A model generated the notes under the pieces. That model had not been told where the DNA came from. It made no database searches and was given only the letters and a program-made list of their open reading frames with translations. Positions 1-9,511 of a stretch of DNA of 64,000 nt are shown here, in pieces; position 1 is the first letter of the stretch, and each line of letters opens with the position of its first letter. Origin of the DNA: Flavobacterium cellulosilyticum (GTDB lineage Bacteria; Bacteroidota; Bacteroidia; Flavobacteriales; Flavobacteriaceae); NCBI RefSeq assembly GCF_004349355.1, contig NZ_SMFK01000002.1:124001-188000 (forward strand), written 5' to 3'. Both the position numbers and the translations under genes were made by a program.

Positions 1-1
1 T

Positions 2-742
2 GACGAAAGTATTCGTCATGCGATGAGTAAATTTTCTCATATTCATTTTCCTGCTACTCAGGATGCCAAAAACAGATTAATTCGATTAGGTGAAAATCCT
101 AAAGATATTTATGTTACAGGCTGTCCGTCGATAGATGTTTTAGTAAACACTCCCTATTTGCCAAAAGAAGAATTAGAAAAAGAATTTGATGTTGATTTTT
201 CCAAACCTTTGCTGCTAATGATTCAGCATCCAGTTACAACCGAAGCGAAATCATCATTAGACCAGATAAAAGAAACGATAAATGCTATCAAAAATAAAGG
301 AGTACAAGCCATAGTTTTACTGCCAAATAATGATGCAGGTCATGCTCAAATAATTGAAGAAATTAAAAATTCAGGGTTGAAATGGCTTCCCTCTTTATCA
401 ACGATTAAGTTTGTTAACTTGTATCGTAATGCTTGGGCATTAATAGGAAACTCTTCATCTGGCATTCATGAAACGCCAAGCCTTAAAATTCCAACTATTA
501 ATATTGGAAACCGTCAAATGGGCCGAGAAAGAGCTGCTAATGTAATAGATGTGCCAAATGACCAAGAATTAATTGAAGAAGCTATAGAGAAAGCACTTTT
601 TGATACCGATTTTAGAAATTTTGTAAGAGGAATTGAAAATCCTTATGGTACTGGGAATTCAGCAGAAACAATTGTGACTCTTTTAAAGACGATTGACTTT
701 GATGAGGTGAGCATTCAAAAAGTATTTTATGAAGGACTCTAA
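2..742 (+). CDS. UDP-GlcNAc 2-epimerase, hydrolysing, NeuC/LegG-like (5' partial)
   Basis: C-terminal part of a hydrolysing nucleotide-sugar 2-epimerase; the reading frame is open to the window edge. The first visible residues, DESIRHAMSKFSHIHF, match the conserved DExIRHA(I/M)xK segment in the middle of this family, so the Met at base 23 is internal and not the start. Further motifs are VTGCPSIDVL, the HPVTTE segment and NSSSGIHETPSLKIPTINIG, the loop that binds the nucleotide diphosphate. The family releases the NDP and leaves a 2-epimerised amino sugar for sialic- or legionaminic-acid synthesis. The downstream PtmE-like and LegB-like genes favour a LegG role over NeuC; substrate choice is inferred. 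It overlaps the next gene by 14 nt. Confidence 0.88.
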   Translation, partial: DESIRHAMSKFSHIHFPATQDAKNRLIRLGENPKDIYVTGCPSIDVLVNTPYLPKEELEKEFDVDFSKPLLLMIQHPVTTEAKSSLDQIKETINAIKNKGVQAIVLLPNNDAGHAQIIEEIKNSGLKWLPSLSTIKFVNLYRNAWALIGNSSSGIHETPSLKIPTINIGNRQMGRERAANVIDVPNDQELIEEAIEKALFDTDFRNFVRGIENPYGTGNSAETIVTLLKTIDFDEVSIQKVFYEGL

Positions 743-1580
743 AATATTATTGATTGGAGGTAATGGACTTCTTGGCCAAAGTTTGCAAAAGGAGTTGAAT
801 AAAAATGAATTTACGGCTGTTTTTACTTGTTCTAGAGTAAGTAGTAATTCAGTCAATCATATTCAGGGAGATTTATTAGATTTGGATTTGGTTAGGATAT
901 TAACCGCTTTTAATTTCGATTTAATTATTAATTTGACAGGACAAATTACCAAACCAATTGCTGATTGTTTAGCACTTAATTCAGTTGGAATTGAAAATTT
1001 GATTCAAATTATTCATAACAGTCCAAATTGTAAGTTAATTCAAATTTCAACAGTAGGAGTCTATGGAAGCTGTGATTTTGCAGATGAATTTAGTGAGCTG
1101 AATCCCGAAACACCTTATTCAAATGCTAAATGTGAAGCTGAAAAATTGTTAATAAGCAAATTGAATGCGGATCGTTTGGTAATATTTAGAGTGTCTAATC
1201 TTTATGGAGAAAAGCAATTAAAGGGTGTTTTTGCGTATTTGAATAAGGCTGCAGAATCAGACCAAATTCTAGATTTTAATAACGATGGTTCCTTAGTTCG
1301 ATTTTTTATTCACACGAATGACTGTGCGGCCATAATAGTCGAATTTATTCGCAATCACATTCAACATTCAACGGGGATTTATAATGTTATAGGAACAGAC
1401 CACTATTCCATACTGCAATTAATTCAGCTTTTTGAAGAAATTAAACAGCTGAAATTTAAAATAAATTTGGATATTGCCAAACCCTACGATAATGCATTAG
1501 CGATTTCTGACAAAAAAATAAGGAAACTCTTTGATTATTTGCCGAAAATGAATGTAAGGTCGTACCTCCAAACTATTTAA
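729..1580 (+). CDS. NAD-dependent epimerase/dehydratase (SDR)
   Basis: A 283-residue extended short-chain dehydrogenase. The N-terminal Rossmann motif is GGNGLLG (about residues 9-15). The active-site segment contains STVGVYG and YSNAKCEAEKL, giving the SDR Tyr-x3-Lys pair, and RVSNLYGE follows. It starts inside the end of the epimerase gene and ends 4 nt before the CBS-nucleotidyltransferase gene, so it is part of the same operon. It probably modifies a nucleotide-activated sugar of the surface glycan, for example by 4-keto reduction. The exact substrate cannot be read from the sequence. It is shorter and more divergent than the LegB-like SDR at 2646. Confidence 0.8.
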   Translation: MKDSKILLIGGNGLLGQSLQKELNKNEFTAVFTCSRVSSNSVNHIQGDLLDLDLVRILTAFNFDLIINLTGQITKPIADCLALNSVGIENLIQIIHNSPNCKLIQISTVGVYGSCDFADEFSELNPETPYSNAKCEAEKLLISKLNADRLVIFRVSNLYGEKQLKGVFAYLNKAAESDQILDFNNDGSLVRFFIHTNDCAAIIVEFIRNHIQHSTGIYNVIGTDHYSILQLIQLFEEIKQLKFKINLDIAKPYDNALAISDKKIRKLFDYLPKMNVRSYLQTI

Positions 1581-1584
1581 AGTT

Positions 1585-2649
1585 ATGATTAGAAATAAGG
1601 AAGATTTTTCAAAGTATACAGCTAGTCCCAATGATTCTATTAAAACCTGTATGGCAAGAATAGAACAAAATAAAAAAGGAGGCTTAATTATTATTGATGA
1701 AAACTACCTCTTGCTTGGGAGTATTAGCGATGGAGATATAAGAAGAGCATTTCTTGCTGGAAAGGGCATAGACGATGCTATTAATTTGAGTTATAATACA
1801 AGCCCAATAAAATGTTTAGACCATGAAACGGATGCATTAACTTTTGAAATTTTAATTGAAAAGAAAATTACGCTATTGCCAATTGTAGATAGTTGCAACG
1901 TTTTAATTGGCATTCAAACTTCTGAAAAAGGACATCGATTTGAAGCTGTTTCAAATTTTGTTGTGATTATGGTTGGAGGAGAAGGACTTCGGTTAGGTGA
2001 ATTGACACGATCTACCCCAAAAACACTTTTAAAAGTTGGAGGTAAGCCCATCTTACAAACGATTTTGGAACGATTGGAGTATTTTGGATTTAGAAATATT
2101 ATTTTATGTACGGGCCATTTGTCAGAAGCTATTGAAGAATTTTGTGGAGATGGTTCTAATTTTGGATTAAACATCTCTTTTTACAAAGAAAAAAATAAAC
2201 TTGGAACTGTTGGCGCAGTAAAAAACGTAGAAAATCAATTGAAAGAACCATTTTTAGTCATGAATGGGGATTTGCTAACGGGACTAAACTATAAAAACAT
2301 CCTAGACTTCCATAAGAATAATAATAGTGTAATGACCATTGGGTGCTCCAATTACACATCCAAAGTGCCTTATGGTGTTATTGAAACTGAAGGTGTAAGG
2401 GTTAAACGGGTTTTGGAAAAACCAACGTATTCTTACCGAGTAAGTGGGGGAATTTATGTTTTGAACCACCAACTTCTGGATTTAATTCCCTATGATCGGT
2501 ATTTTGACATAACTGATCTGATGGAAGAAATAATTGCACAAGAGAAAGTTATAACTGCTTTTCCAATTGAAGAATATTGGTTGGATATAGGAATGCCAAA
2601 TGATTTTTTAAAAGCAAATGAAGATTACAATCAATTATTCAAATTATGA
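1585..2649 (+). CDS. CBS-domain nucleotidyltransferase, PtmE-like (GlcN-1-P guanylyltransferase family)
   Basis: A 354-residue fusion. Residues about 1-118 hold a pair of CBS motifs (GGLIIIDENYLLLGSISDGD and ITLLPIVDSCNVLIG). Residues about 126-350 are an NTP-transferase domain with the GGEGLRLGELTRSTPK signature, VGGKPIL, and MNGDLLTG as the metal-binding segment. This CBS plus nucleotidyltransferase layout is that of PtmE, which makes GDP-GlcN for legionaminic acid in Campylobacter; generic hexose-1-phosphate nucleotidyltransferases with CBS domains are the alternative. Its stop codon overlaps the start of the LegB-like gene by 4 nt, which suggests translational coupling. The nucleotide and sugar specificity are inferred from context. 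Confidence 0.85.
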   Translation: MIRNKEDFSKYTASPNDSIKTCMARIEQNKKGGLIIIDENYLLLGSISDGDIRRAFLAGKGIDDAINLSYNTSPIKCLDHETDALTFEILIEKKITLLPIVDSCNVLIGIQTSEKGHRFEAVSNFVVIMVGGEGLRLGELTRSTPKTLLKVGGKPILQTILERLEYFGFRNIILCTGHLSEAIEEFCGDGSNFGLNISFYKEKNKLGTVGAVKNVENQLKEPFLVMNGDLLTGLNYKNILDFHKNNNSVMTIGCSNYTSKVPYGVIETEGVRVKRVLEKPTYSYRVSGGIYVLNHQLLDLIPYDRYFDITDLMEEIIAQEKVITAFPIEEYWLDIGMPNDFLKANEDYNQLFKL

Positions 2650-3644
2650 AAACGAATTATATAGGAAAAAGAGTGTTTGTAACAGGTGCTGCTGGATTTA
2701 TTGGCAGTCATGTAGTTGAAGAATTAGTAAATAATGGAGCTATTGTAACAGCTCTTGTACATTATAATTCCAACTCAAATATTGCTAATTTGAAGTATAT
2801 CAATTCTGAAATATTAAGTAAAGTAACGATTGTATTTGGGGATATAACCGATGCATTTCAAATGGAGTATTTAACCCGCGATAAAGATATTGTATTGCAT
2901 CTTGCCGCCTTAATAGGTATTCCCTATTCTTATGTGGCTCCAGCAGCTTATGTAGCAACGAATATTAATGGTACTTTGAATTTATTAGAAGCTTGTCGAA
3001 AAAACAATGTAAGTAAATTGGTGGTGACATCAACCTCCGAAACCTACGGAACAGCTCTTTATGCGCCAATAGATGAAAAACACCCATTGCAAGGGCAATC
3101 GCCTTATAGCGCAACAAAAATAGGAGCGGATAAATTAGCAGAAAGCTATTGGTTATCCTTTGGATTGCCTGTATGTATTTTTAGGCCATTCAATACTTTT
3201 GGGCCAAGACAATCGATGCGAGCAGTAATACCAACCATTATCACCCAAGTTCTTCAAGAAGGAAATGAAATCAAATTAGGCTCATTATCGCCAGTACGAG
3301 ATATGGTTTTTGTTAAGGATACAGCAAATGGTTTTCTAAAAGCAGGCTTGTCTACTCATTCAAATGGTGAAGTTATAAGTGTTGGAACTGGAACTGGTGT
3401 AACAATTGGTGAGATTGTAAATTTAATTCAAGAAATTGTAGGTACAAATAAAACGGTAATAGTTGACAGTGAAAGAGTAAGACCCGAAAAAAGTGAAGTT
3501 TTTAAGTTAATTTGTGATAATCGAAAGGCAAAAGAAATTTTAAATTGGGAACCAAAAGTAACATTAACTGAAGGATTGATTCAGAGTATTGATTTTATAC
3601 AAAAAAACAGCTCAAGTTTTAATTCAGATAAATATGTTATTTAA
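2646..3644 (+). CDS. NDP-sugar 4,6-dehydratase-type SDR, LegB-like
   Basis: A 332-residue extended SDR. It has the Rossmann glycine motif GAAGFIGSH near residue 15, LHLAALIGIPYSY, the active-site TSTSETYGTA, and the catalytic pair YSATK at about residues 158-162. RPFNTFGPRQSMRAVIPT is the substrate loop seen in GDP-sugar 4,6-dehydratases. The neighbouring 2-epimerase and PtmE-like genes match the LegB step, the 4,6-dehydration of GDP-GlcNAc that opens the legionaminic-acid route. The aminotransferase, acetyltransferase, synthase and CMP-transferase of that route are not in the window and would be expected upstream of base 1. It is the last gene of the overlapping four-gene block; 230 nt of AT-rich DNA follow. 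Confidence 0.82.
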   Translation: MKTNYIGKRVFVTGAAGFIGSHVVEELVNNGAIVTALVHYNSNSNIANLKYINSEILSKVTIVFGDITDAFQMEYLTRDKDIVLHLAALIGIPYSYVAPAAYVATNINGTLNLLEACRKNNVSKLVVTSTSETYGTALYAPIDEKHPLQGQSPYSATKIGADKLAESYWLSFGLPVCIFRPFNTFGPRQSMRAVIPTIITQVLQEGNEIKLGSLSPVRDMVFVKDTANGFLKAGLSTHSNGEVISVGTGTGVTIGEIVNLIQEIVGTNKTVIVDSERVRPEKSEVFKLICDNRKAKEILNWEPKVTLTEGLIQSIDFIQKNSSSFNSDKYVI

Positions 3645-3874
3645 TTAGAATTAGTACTTGTACAAACTAGTTCAATCGAGAAGAATATAAAGACAAAGGG
3701 ACGATGCTTTTAATATTTCATAAATAATTATAAAGTAATAAAATTTAATTTTGAAAAATCGATACGGAATAATTTATAAAGAACTAACTACAAAATACAA
3801 AAAAAGGCTTACTTTGTAAACTCAAATTCTTGGCACAATTCAATAGAATTGGTTCTTTTTCATTAAATTTTATC

Positions 3875-4849
3875 ATGATGATTCCTGAAATAAATATAAT
3901 TATCCCTTTATACAATGAAGAGCAAGTATTTCCATTGCTAATAAAAAGAATTAGCAAATTATTAGATCAAAGTACTTTATCCATATCTGTACTACTCGTG
4001 GATGACGGAAGCAGCGATGCTACTGCTGTTTTAATGAAGCAACTTTCATTTATAGATGCGCGATTTTCAAGTATGATTTTATCTCGGAATTTTGGTCATC
4101 AATTGGCATTAACTGCAGCTTTATCAAGAGTAAATGCTTCTGAAGCAGTACTCATAATTGATGGAGATTTACAAGATCCGCCAGAAATGTTGGAAGATAT
4201 GTTTACGTTATGTAAAGAAGGCTATGATGTAGTTTATGCAGTACGAGAAACCCGAAAAGAAGGTTTTTTTAAAGTAGGGTTTTATAAATTATTTTACCGT
4301 ATTCTCCAAAAAATTGCTTCTATAGATATCCCATTAGATTCAGGAGATTTCTCTCTCCTAAGTCGTCGAGTGGTAGATGTTTTGAATGACATGCCGGAAG
4401 AAAGCAGGTATCTGCGAGGAATGAGAAGTTGGGTTGGGTTTAAACAAATAGGGTACAAATACTCTCGCCCTGATCGACAAGCGGGTAACACACAATACAG
4501 TTTGATACAACTTTTAAAATTGGCTATGAATGGCGTTTTCAATTTTAGTGAGTTTCCCATCAAATTCATTACTTTCTTGGGCGTTTCCACCATGTCAATA
4601 GGAGTGATTTATTTTATCATTACATTGATTAAGCGGTTTTCAAGTGATTATGTACCGGATGGTTTTACGGCAATAGTATTTTTAATTATTCTTTTTGGTG
4701 GGGTGCAGTTGATTTCGATAGGCATTATTGGCGAATATTTAATCCGCGTTTTTTTTCAAGTAAAAAAACGTCCTTTGTTTATCATTAAGGAATTAATTGT
4801 AGATAAAAAGGAAGTTAAAAAAAAGGATATTGAATCGAGATTATTTTAA
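3875..4849 (+). CDS. Glycosyltransferase family 2, membrane-anchored (polyprenyl-phosphate type)
   Basis: About 324 residues from the chosen start. The GT2 domain begins INIIIPLYNEEQVFP and carries LLVDDGSSDAT and the metal-binding IDGDLQDPPEM (DxD-like). GDFSLLSRR and a QxGNTQYS segment follow, typical of the DPM1/ArnC/GtrB group. Two C-terminal membrane helices (about FITFLGVSTMSIGVIYFI and GFTAIVFLIILFGGVQLIS) anchor it in the inner membrane. Members transfer a sugar from an NDP donor to undecaprenyl or dolichyl phosphate. An upstream TTG at 3830 would add 15 residues that do not fit the family, so I chose the tandem ATGs at 3875/3878. It is separated from its neighbours by 230 and 63 nt. 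Confidence 0.86.
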   Translation: MMIPEINIIIPLYNEEQVFPLLIKRISKLLDQSTLSISVLLVDDGSSDATAVLMKQLSFIDARFSSMILSRNFGHQLALTAALSRVNASEAVLIIDGDLQDPPEMLEDMFTLCKEGYDVVYAVRETRKEGFFKVGFYKLFYRILQKIASIDIPLDSGDFSLLSRRVVDVLNDMPEESRYLRGMRSWVGFKQIGYKYSRPDRQAGNTQYSLIQLLKLAMNGVFNFSEFPIKFITFLGVSTMSIGVIYFIITLIKRFSSDYVPDGFTAIVFLIILFGGVQLISIGIIGEYLIRVFFQVKKRPLFIIKELIVDKKEVKKKDIESRLF

Positions 4850-4912
4850 TAATAGCATTTTTTTTACTCAATTGACAAGTTTTTTATCACAAAGTAGATT
4901 ATATTTAAAGAA

Positions 4913-6310
4913 ATGAAAAAACTTGGAATAGTAATTACTGATGGTGTTGGGTATAGAAATTTCATTATGAGTGATTTCATTATGGAAGCCGCCAATCAAT
5001 TTGATACAATAACAATCTATTCTGGCTTGCCGATAAGTGTTTTTCCTTCATTTTGCCAAAACAAAATTAGTGTAAAAGAACTGGATGTTTTTGTGGAAGG
5101 AAAACTGACCTGGTTTTTTAGAAAATGGAAGGAAGTAGCGCATTTGAAACAACATTACTCTTTTTATGGAATGAAAGATAATCTGCTTACAGGTTATCCC
5201 CGAAACAATTCATCACGGGCATTGTTAGTAAAATTGATCTATTTTTTTACTCGATTTATCCATTCCGATGCCAGTATTCTTTTTGCCGAAAAATTACAAT
5301 ACTTATCCTTTTCTAAAAATAAAATTACCTATGCCTATTTTCGATTATTAAAAGAGGACAAACCGACCCACGTCTTTTTCACCCACCAAAGACCGCCTTT
5401 TTTAGCACCTTTTTTATACGCTGCAAATAAGTTAAAAATACCTTCAAGTACCTTTATTTTCAGTTGGGACAATCTTGCTTCCAAAGGCAGAATGCTGGGT
5501 GCTTTTGATTATTTTCTGGTTTGGAGTCATTTGATGAAAGCTGAGTTGTTGTATTTTTATTCAAATGTTTCAACCGAAAAGGTAAAAGTGGTAGGGACCC
5601 CACAGTTTGAGCCTTATGTAATGTCTAAATACAAAATTTCAGCTGAAACGTTTTTTACAAAATTTCAGTTGGCTGCTAATTTGAAAACTATTTGCTACAG
5701 CTGTGCCGATGTTTCCATTGGTCAAAATGATCCATTAGTAATCAAGGTTATTGCGCATGCTATACGAAATAATGCCATTACAGCCCACGTGCAATTATTA
5801 GTAAGGACTTCTCCTGCAGAAAATGACACACGATTCAAAGCTGTCAAAGAGGAGTTCCCAGAAATTGTATGGAACGTTCCAAAATGGATTTTGATCCGAG
5901 AAAATCATGCAGAAAGTTGGTCGCAACGCATCCCTTCAGAAGAAGATATTAGCGACTTACGAGCCATATTAGAATATTCCGATTTGAATATTAATATGTG
6001 TTCTACTATGAGTCTCGATTTTATGTTGTTTGATACCCCAGTAATCAATACCGTTTTTGGTAATATAGAAAATGGTTTGTATAACGACCAACGCTTTTTG
6101 GATTACGATCATTTTAAAAAAGTGGTTGATAGCCAATCTGTAACCATAGCGAAAAATGAGGAGGAATTAATTGAACAAATCAATCAAAATTTGAATAACC
6201 CAAAGGAGAAATCTACCCAAAGGCGTGCCATGATTGACTTGCAAATAAGTGAACCCTTAATAGATACCAGTAAAAGAATAGCCCAAACATTATCTCATTT
6301 GAATGATTAA
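4913..6310 (+). CDS. GT-B-like glycan biosynthesis protein, family not assigned
   Basis: A 465-residue soluble protein that I cannot place in a named family. It starts MKKLGIVITDGVGYRNF and has two apparent alpha/beta halves. The centre contains THQRPPFLAPFLYAANKL and IFSWDNLASKGRM, and later KVKVVGTPQFEPY and SYSCAD-type strands. A linker followed by NMCSTMSLDFMLFDTPVIN resembles the donor-binding region of GT-B glycosyltransferases and surface-carbohydrate proteins. No signal peptide or membrane helix is visible. The next glycosyltransferase gene overlaps its end by 8 nt, so it belongs to the same glycan transcription unit. A role as a glycosyl- or polyol-phosphate transferase is an inference. 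Confidence 0.7.
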   Translation: MKKLGIVITDGVGYRNFIMSDFIMEAANQFDTITIYSGLPISVFPSFCQNKISVKELDVFVEGKLTWFFRKWKEVAHLKQHYSFYGMKDNLLTGYPRNNSSRALLVKLIYFFTRFIHSDASILFAEKLQYLSFSKNKITYAYFRLLKEDKPTHVFFTHQRPPFLAPFLYAANKLKIPSSTFIFSWDNLASKGRMLGAFDYFLVWSHLMKAELLYFYSNVSTEKVKVVGTPQFEPYVMSKYKISAETFFTKFQLAANLKTICYSCADVSIGQNDPLVIKVIAHAIRNNAITAHVQLLVRTSPAENDTRFKAVKEEFPEIVWNVPKWILIRENHAESWSQRIPSEEDISDLRAILEYSDLNINMCSTMSLDFMLFDTPVINTVFGNIENGLYNDQRFLDYDHFKKVVDSQSVTIAKNEEELIEQINQNLNNPKEKSTQRRAMIDLQISEPLIDTSKRIAQTLSHLND

Positions 6311-7388
6311 ACCCACGAAAATTGCCATTGTTTGCAACTATGTTTTAAATCCCATCCGGATTGGAGGTATGGATCGATTTTATGTAGCCTATGACACTAA
6401 AGCAAAAGAGTTGGGGTATGATATCGATTGGTATTTCTTAGAATACAATGCTTTTGATTTCTACTCGGGATTGACCATTTATAGTGCTAACAACCAAAAT
6501 GTAGAATCGTTTTTCTTAGAAAAAGTACGTGAGGAACATTTACACTATGATGTATTAGTTACTCATTTTCTAGCTTTGTGTACCTCTTTTTTTAAAAAAG
6601 CAAGAGCTACAGGAATCCAGCAGCTAATAGCAGTAGATCATAATCCAAGACCTTTGGAAGGTTTTCCGCTTTCTAAAATCATTAAAAACAAAATCAAAGG
6701 AATTTTGTATTCCCCGTATATTGACCAATTTATAGGTGTTTCCGATTACACACGAAAACACATACTTCAGGATTATGGTTCTTTTTTGGCTCGAAAAACA
6801 AATGTTATTTATAATGGGATTGATACTTCAGTTTTTGTAAAACGAACCCAAGAAAATAAAAATAAATTTGTGGTATGCTCTCATTTGCGTTATTCGAAAG
6901 GAATTCAGGATTTACTGAAAGCACTGTCACTTTTAAAAAGTGATATCAAAAATCAAATCATGATAGATGTGTTTGGGGAAGGTCCTTATGAAATAGAATT
7001 GAGGACAATGACCAATGATTTTGATTTAAACAACATAATTCATTTTAAAGGCAGTTCTTCCAGACTCAATGAAGTATTGTCCAACTACAATTATTTGCTA
7101 CAACCCACTTATATGGAATGTTTCAGTCTTTCTATTTTGGAAAGTTTAGCAGCCAATGTGCCTGTAATCACTACTTCCGTTGGTGGTAATCTTGAAATTG
7201 TTGAGCATAATAAAAATGGCTTTATCTTTGAACCGAAAGATTATTTGGCTTTGTCTGAAATAATTAAAAACATAGTTGAAGGAAATAATGCAATCAATAA
7301 TGAAGTGAATTTTCAAATTGAAAATGATTTCAATTTAGGGAAAATGGTTGACCAATATATAAAAATTCTTATTAATTATGAGCTATAA
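6303..7388 (+). CDS. Glycosyltransferase family 4 (GT-B)
   Basis: A 361-residue GT-B enzyme. The N-terminal acceptor half includes GGMDRFYV and VTHFLALC. The junction carries VIYNGIDTSVF. The donor half has VCSHLRYSKGIQDLLKAL, VFGEGPYE, and the retaining-GT E-x7-E motif in MECFSLSILESLAANVPVI, followed by TTSVGGNLEIVEH. These are standard features of GT4 enzymes, which transfer a sugar from an NDP donor to the growing cytoplasmic oligosaccharide. It overlaps its upstream neighbour by 8 nt and its downstream methyltransferase by 11 nt, which points to coupled translation. Sugar specificity cannot be read. Confidence 0.88.
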   Translation: MIKPTKIAIVCNYVLNPIRIGGMDRFYVAYDTKAKELGYDIDWYFLEYNAFDFYSGLTIYSANNQNVESFFLEKVREEHLHYDVLVTHFLALCTSFFKKARATGIQQLIAVDHNPRPLEGFPLSKIIKNKIKGILYSPYIDQFIGVSDYTRKHILQDYGSFLARKTNVIYNGIDTSVFVKRTQENKNKFVVCSHLRYSKGIQDLLKALSLLKSDIKNQIMIDVFGEGPYEIELRTMTNDFDLNNIIHFKGSSSRLNEVLSNYNYLLQPTYMECFSLSILESLAANVPVITTSVGGNLEIVEHNKNGFIFEPKDYLALSEIIKNIVEGNNAINNEVNFQIENDFNLGKMVDQYIKILINYEL

Positions 7389-8364
7389 CCTATTATTACC
7401 GTTAATAAAGAAGACTGGAAGTCAATTGTCTCCTGAGATGTTTCAAGAAAGAGTTAATATTGTTTTTCATGATCACGAAGCGAGCCATTATGATAATATG
7501 CATAGGGATATGTGGGAAAGCCTTCAAGAACAGATTAATTTATTGATAGATGATTTGTTTCAAAAAGAATCCATTCAAATAAAAAAACTTAATTTGTTGG
7601 ATATTGGTTGTGGCACAGGATTAAGCACTCAAATATTGTTGAATTCTAAATTAGGATCTCATATTGATTACATAACACTTTTGGATACTTCTTCTAATAT
7701 GTTAAAACATGCGAAAGAAAAAGCTAAAAACTGGAATAAAGAATATACAACTGTAAATTCGTATGTATCGGATTTAACTGAAAAACACAATGTTGTAATT
7801 ATTTGTTCAGTGCTACATCATATACCGGATTTGACACTATTTTTGAATCAAGTTGATAATGTACTTAATCCTGGTGGAATTTTAATTCACCTGCAAGACC
7901 CAAATGGGGATTATCTTAATGATGCCAATTATTTAGAAAGAATAAGGGCTTATAAAAATGAAATGGATTCTATGCCAAAAAATAAAAACATTACAGATAT
8001 GATTCCTAAAAAATGGAAACGGTATATTAATCGACAATTAGGAAGGAAAACATATATTGATAAAATAAATGATCAATTGATTGCCGAAAATGTAATTAAG
8101 AAAAGAATGTCAGCTGACCAAATATGGAGTGTGACCGATATTCATGTCGAAAATAAACACAATTCAATTACCAAAGGAATTTCATTTCAGTTTTTGCAGA
8201 AACAACTAATAAATTTTAAATTAATTAATCAAAGATCTTATGGTTTTTATGGAGCTTTAAAAAGCGACTTGAATGAGAAATATAGAAAAAGTGAAGAGGG
8301 ATTCATATCAGATAATTTATTAAGTGGAAGAAATATTTCTTGCATTTGGATAAAAAACAAATAA
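7378..8364 (+). CDS. Class I SAM-dependent methyltransferase
   Basis: A 328-residue protein with a class I methyltransferase core. LLDIGCGTGLSTQILL (about residues 73-88) is motif I, which binds SAM; LLDTSSNML is the acidic motif II region; VVIICSVLHHIPD and LNPGGILIHLQDP are post-I/III motifs. The C-terminal 130 residues are basic and of unclear fold, longer than the minimal domain, and may bind the acceptor. It sits inside overlapping glycosyltransferase genes and abuts the next one at 8365 with no spacer, so sugar O-methylation or chain capping in the glycan pathway is likely. The acceptor is unknown. Confidence 0.82.
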   Translation: MSYNLLLPLIKKTGSQLSPEMFQERVNIVFHDHEASHYDNMHRDMWESLQEQINLLIDDLFQKESIQIKKLNLLDIGCGTGLSTQILLNSKLGSHIDYITLLDTSSNMLKHAKEKAKNWNKEYTTVNSYVSDLTEKHNVVIICSVLHHIPDLTLFLNQVDNVLNPGGILIHLQDPNGDYLNDANYLERIRAYKNEMDSMPKNKNITDMIPKKWKRYINRQLGRKTYIDKINDQLIAENVIKKRMSADQIWSVTDIHVENKHNSITKGISFQFLQKQLINFKLINQRSYGFYGALKSDLNEKYRKSEEGFISDNLLSGRNISCIWIKNK

Positions 8365-9510
8365 ATGAAAATCGCCTTTCTAACTCCCGAATATCCCCAT
8401 GCAAAAACTGAAAGTTCAGGAGGTATTGGCACGAGTATTAAAAATTTGGCGGTTGGACTTTTGCAGCAAGGTTGTTCGGTTCGGATATTGGTTTATGGTC
8501 AAAAGGAGGAAGGTGTTTTTGATGATAAAGGGATTACAGTTCAACAAATAAAGAATTTGAAATTCATGGGTTTGTCTTGGTGGTTGACCCGAAAAAAGTT
8601 GGAGCGTCTCATCAATCAATTGTATACAGCTAAGGAAATTGATTTAGTGGAAGCACCCGATTGGACAGGAATTACTTCTTTTATCAAAGCTCGAAAATGC
8701 CCCATTGTTATTCGACTGCATGGTTCTGATACTTATTTTTGTCATTTGGATCATCGTCCTGTTAAATGGATAAATAAATACCATGAACGAAGAGCACTAG
8801 AAAAGGCTGATGTGTTGTTATCGGTAAGTCAATTCACCGCTGATTTGACCAATGAAGTTTTTGGGTTGGAAAAAGAATTTACTATCATACCCAATTCGAT
8901 TAATGTTGATTTATTTAATAGCAATTGCAAAAGCAATGGTAATAAAACTATTTTGTATTTCGGGAGCCTGATTCGAAAAAAAGGAGTTTTAGAATTACCA
9001 TTTATTTTTAATGCAGTAGTTGAAAAGAATCCTGAGGCTACACTTATTTTGATAGGGAAAGATGTGGCTGATATTCTTACTGGAAATTCTTCTACTTGGG
9101 CAATGATGCAATCGCTATTTACAGAAGAAACATTGTCAAAGGTGCGTTATTTAGGTAGCGTTCCTTATTCGGAAATACAAGAACAAATTGCCAAGGCAAC
9201 AGTCTGCGTTTTCCCTTCCTTTGCAGAAGCTTTACCTGTTTCATGGCTGGAAGCCATGGCTATGCAAAAACCTATTGTTGCATCTGATATAGGTTGGGCA
9301 ACTGAAATGATTGAAGATGGTGTAGAGGGTTTTTTGGTGCATCCAACGCATCACGAAGAATATGCTGCCCGAATCAACACCTTTTTAAACAATTCGAATT
9401 TATTACTTACTTTTGGAGAAGCTGCTCGTAAAAAAGTAGAAGAGCAATTTAGTGTTGAAGTAATACGCAAGAGGAATATGGAGTTATACCGTTCTATCAT
9501 AAAAAAATAA
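8365..9510 (+). CDS. Glycosyltransferase family 4 (GT-B)
   Basis: A 381-residue enzyme. The N-terminal GT4 signature FLTPEYPHAKTESSGGIGTS contains the glycine-rich loop. VEAPDWTGI and IRLHGSDTYF follow, then the linker IPNSINVDLF. The donor half has LYFGSLIRKKGVLELP and an E-x7-E motif in FAEALPVSWLEAMAMQKPIV, then ASDIGWATEMIEDGVEGFLV. The fold and motifs support retaining transfer from an NDP-sugar. It follows the methyltransferase directly and is 1 nt from the next GT gene. The sequence is typical in length and no motif is missing. Confidence 0.9.
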   Translation: MKIAFLTPEYPHAKTESSGGIGTSIKNLAVGLLQQGCSVRILVYGQKEEGVFDDKGITVQQIKNLKFMGLSWWLTRKKLERLINQLYTAKEIDLVEAPDWTGITSFIKARKCPIVIRLHGSDTYFCHLDHRPVKWINKYHERRALEKADVLLSVSQFTADLTNEVFGLEKEFTIIPNSINVDLFNSNCKSNGNKTILYFGSLIRKKGVLELPFIFNAVVEKNPEATLILIGKDVADILTGNSSTWAMMQSLFTEETLSKVRYLGSVPYSEIQEQIAKATVCVFPSFAEALPVSWLEAMAMQKPIVASDIGWATEMIEDGVEGFLVHPTHHEEYAARINTFLNNSNLLLTFGEAARKKVEEQFSVEVIRKRNMELYRSIIKK

Positions 9511-9511
9511 A

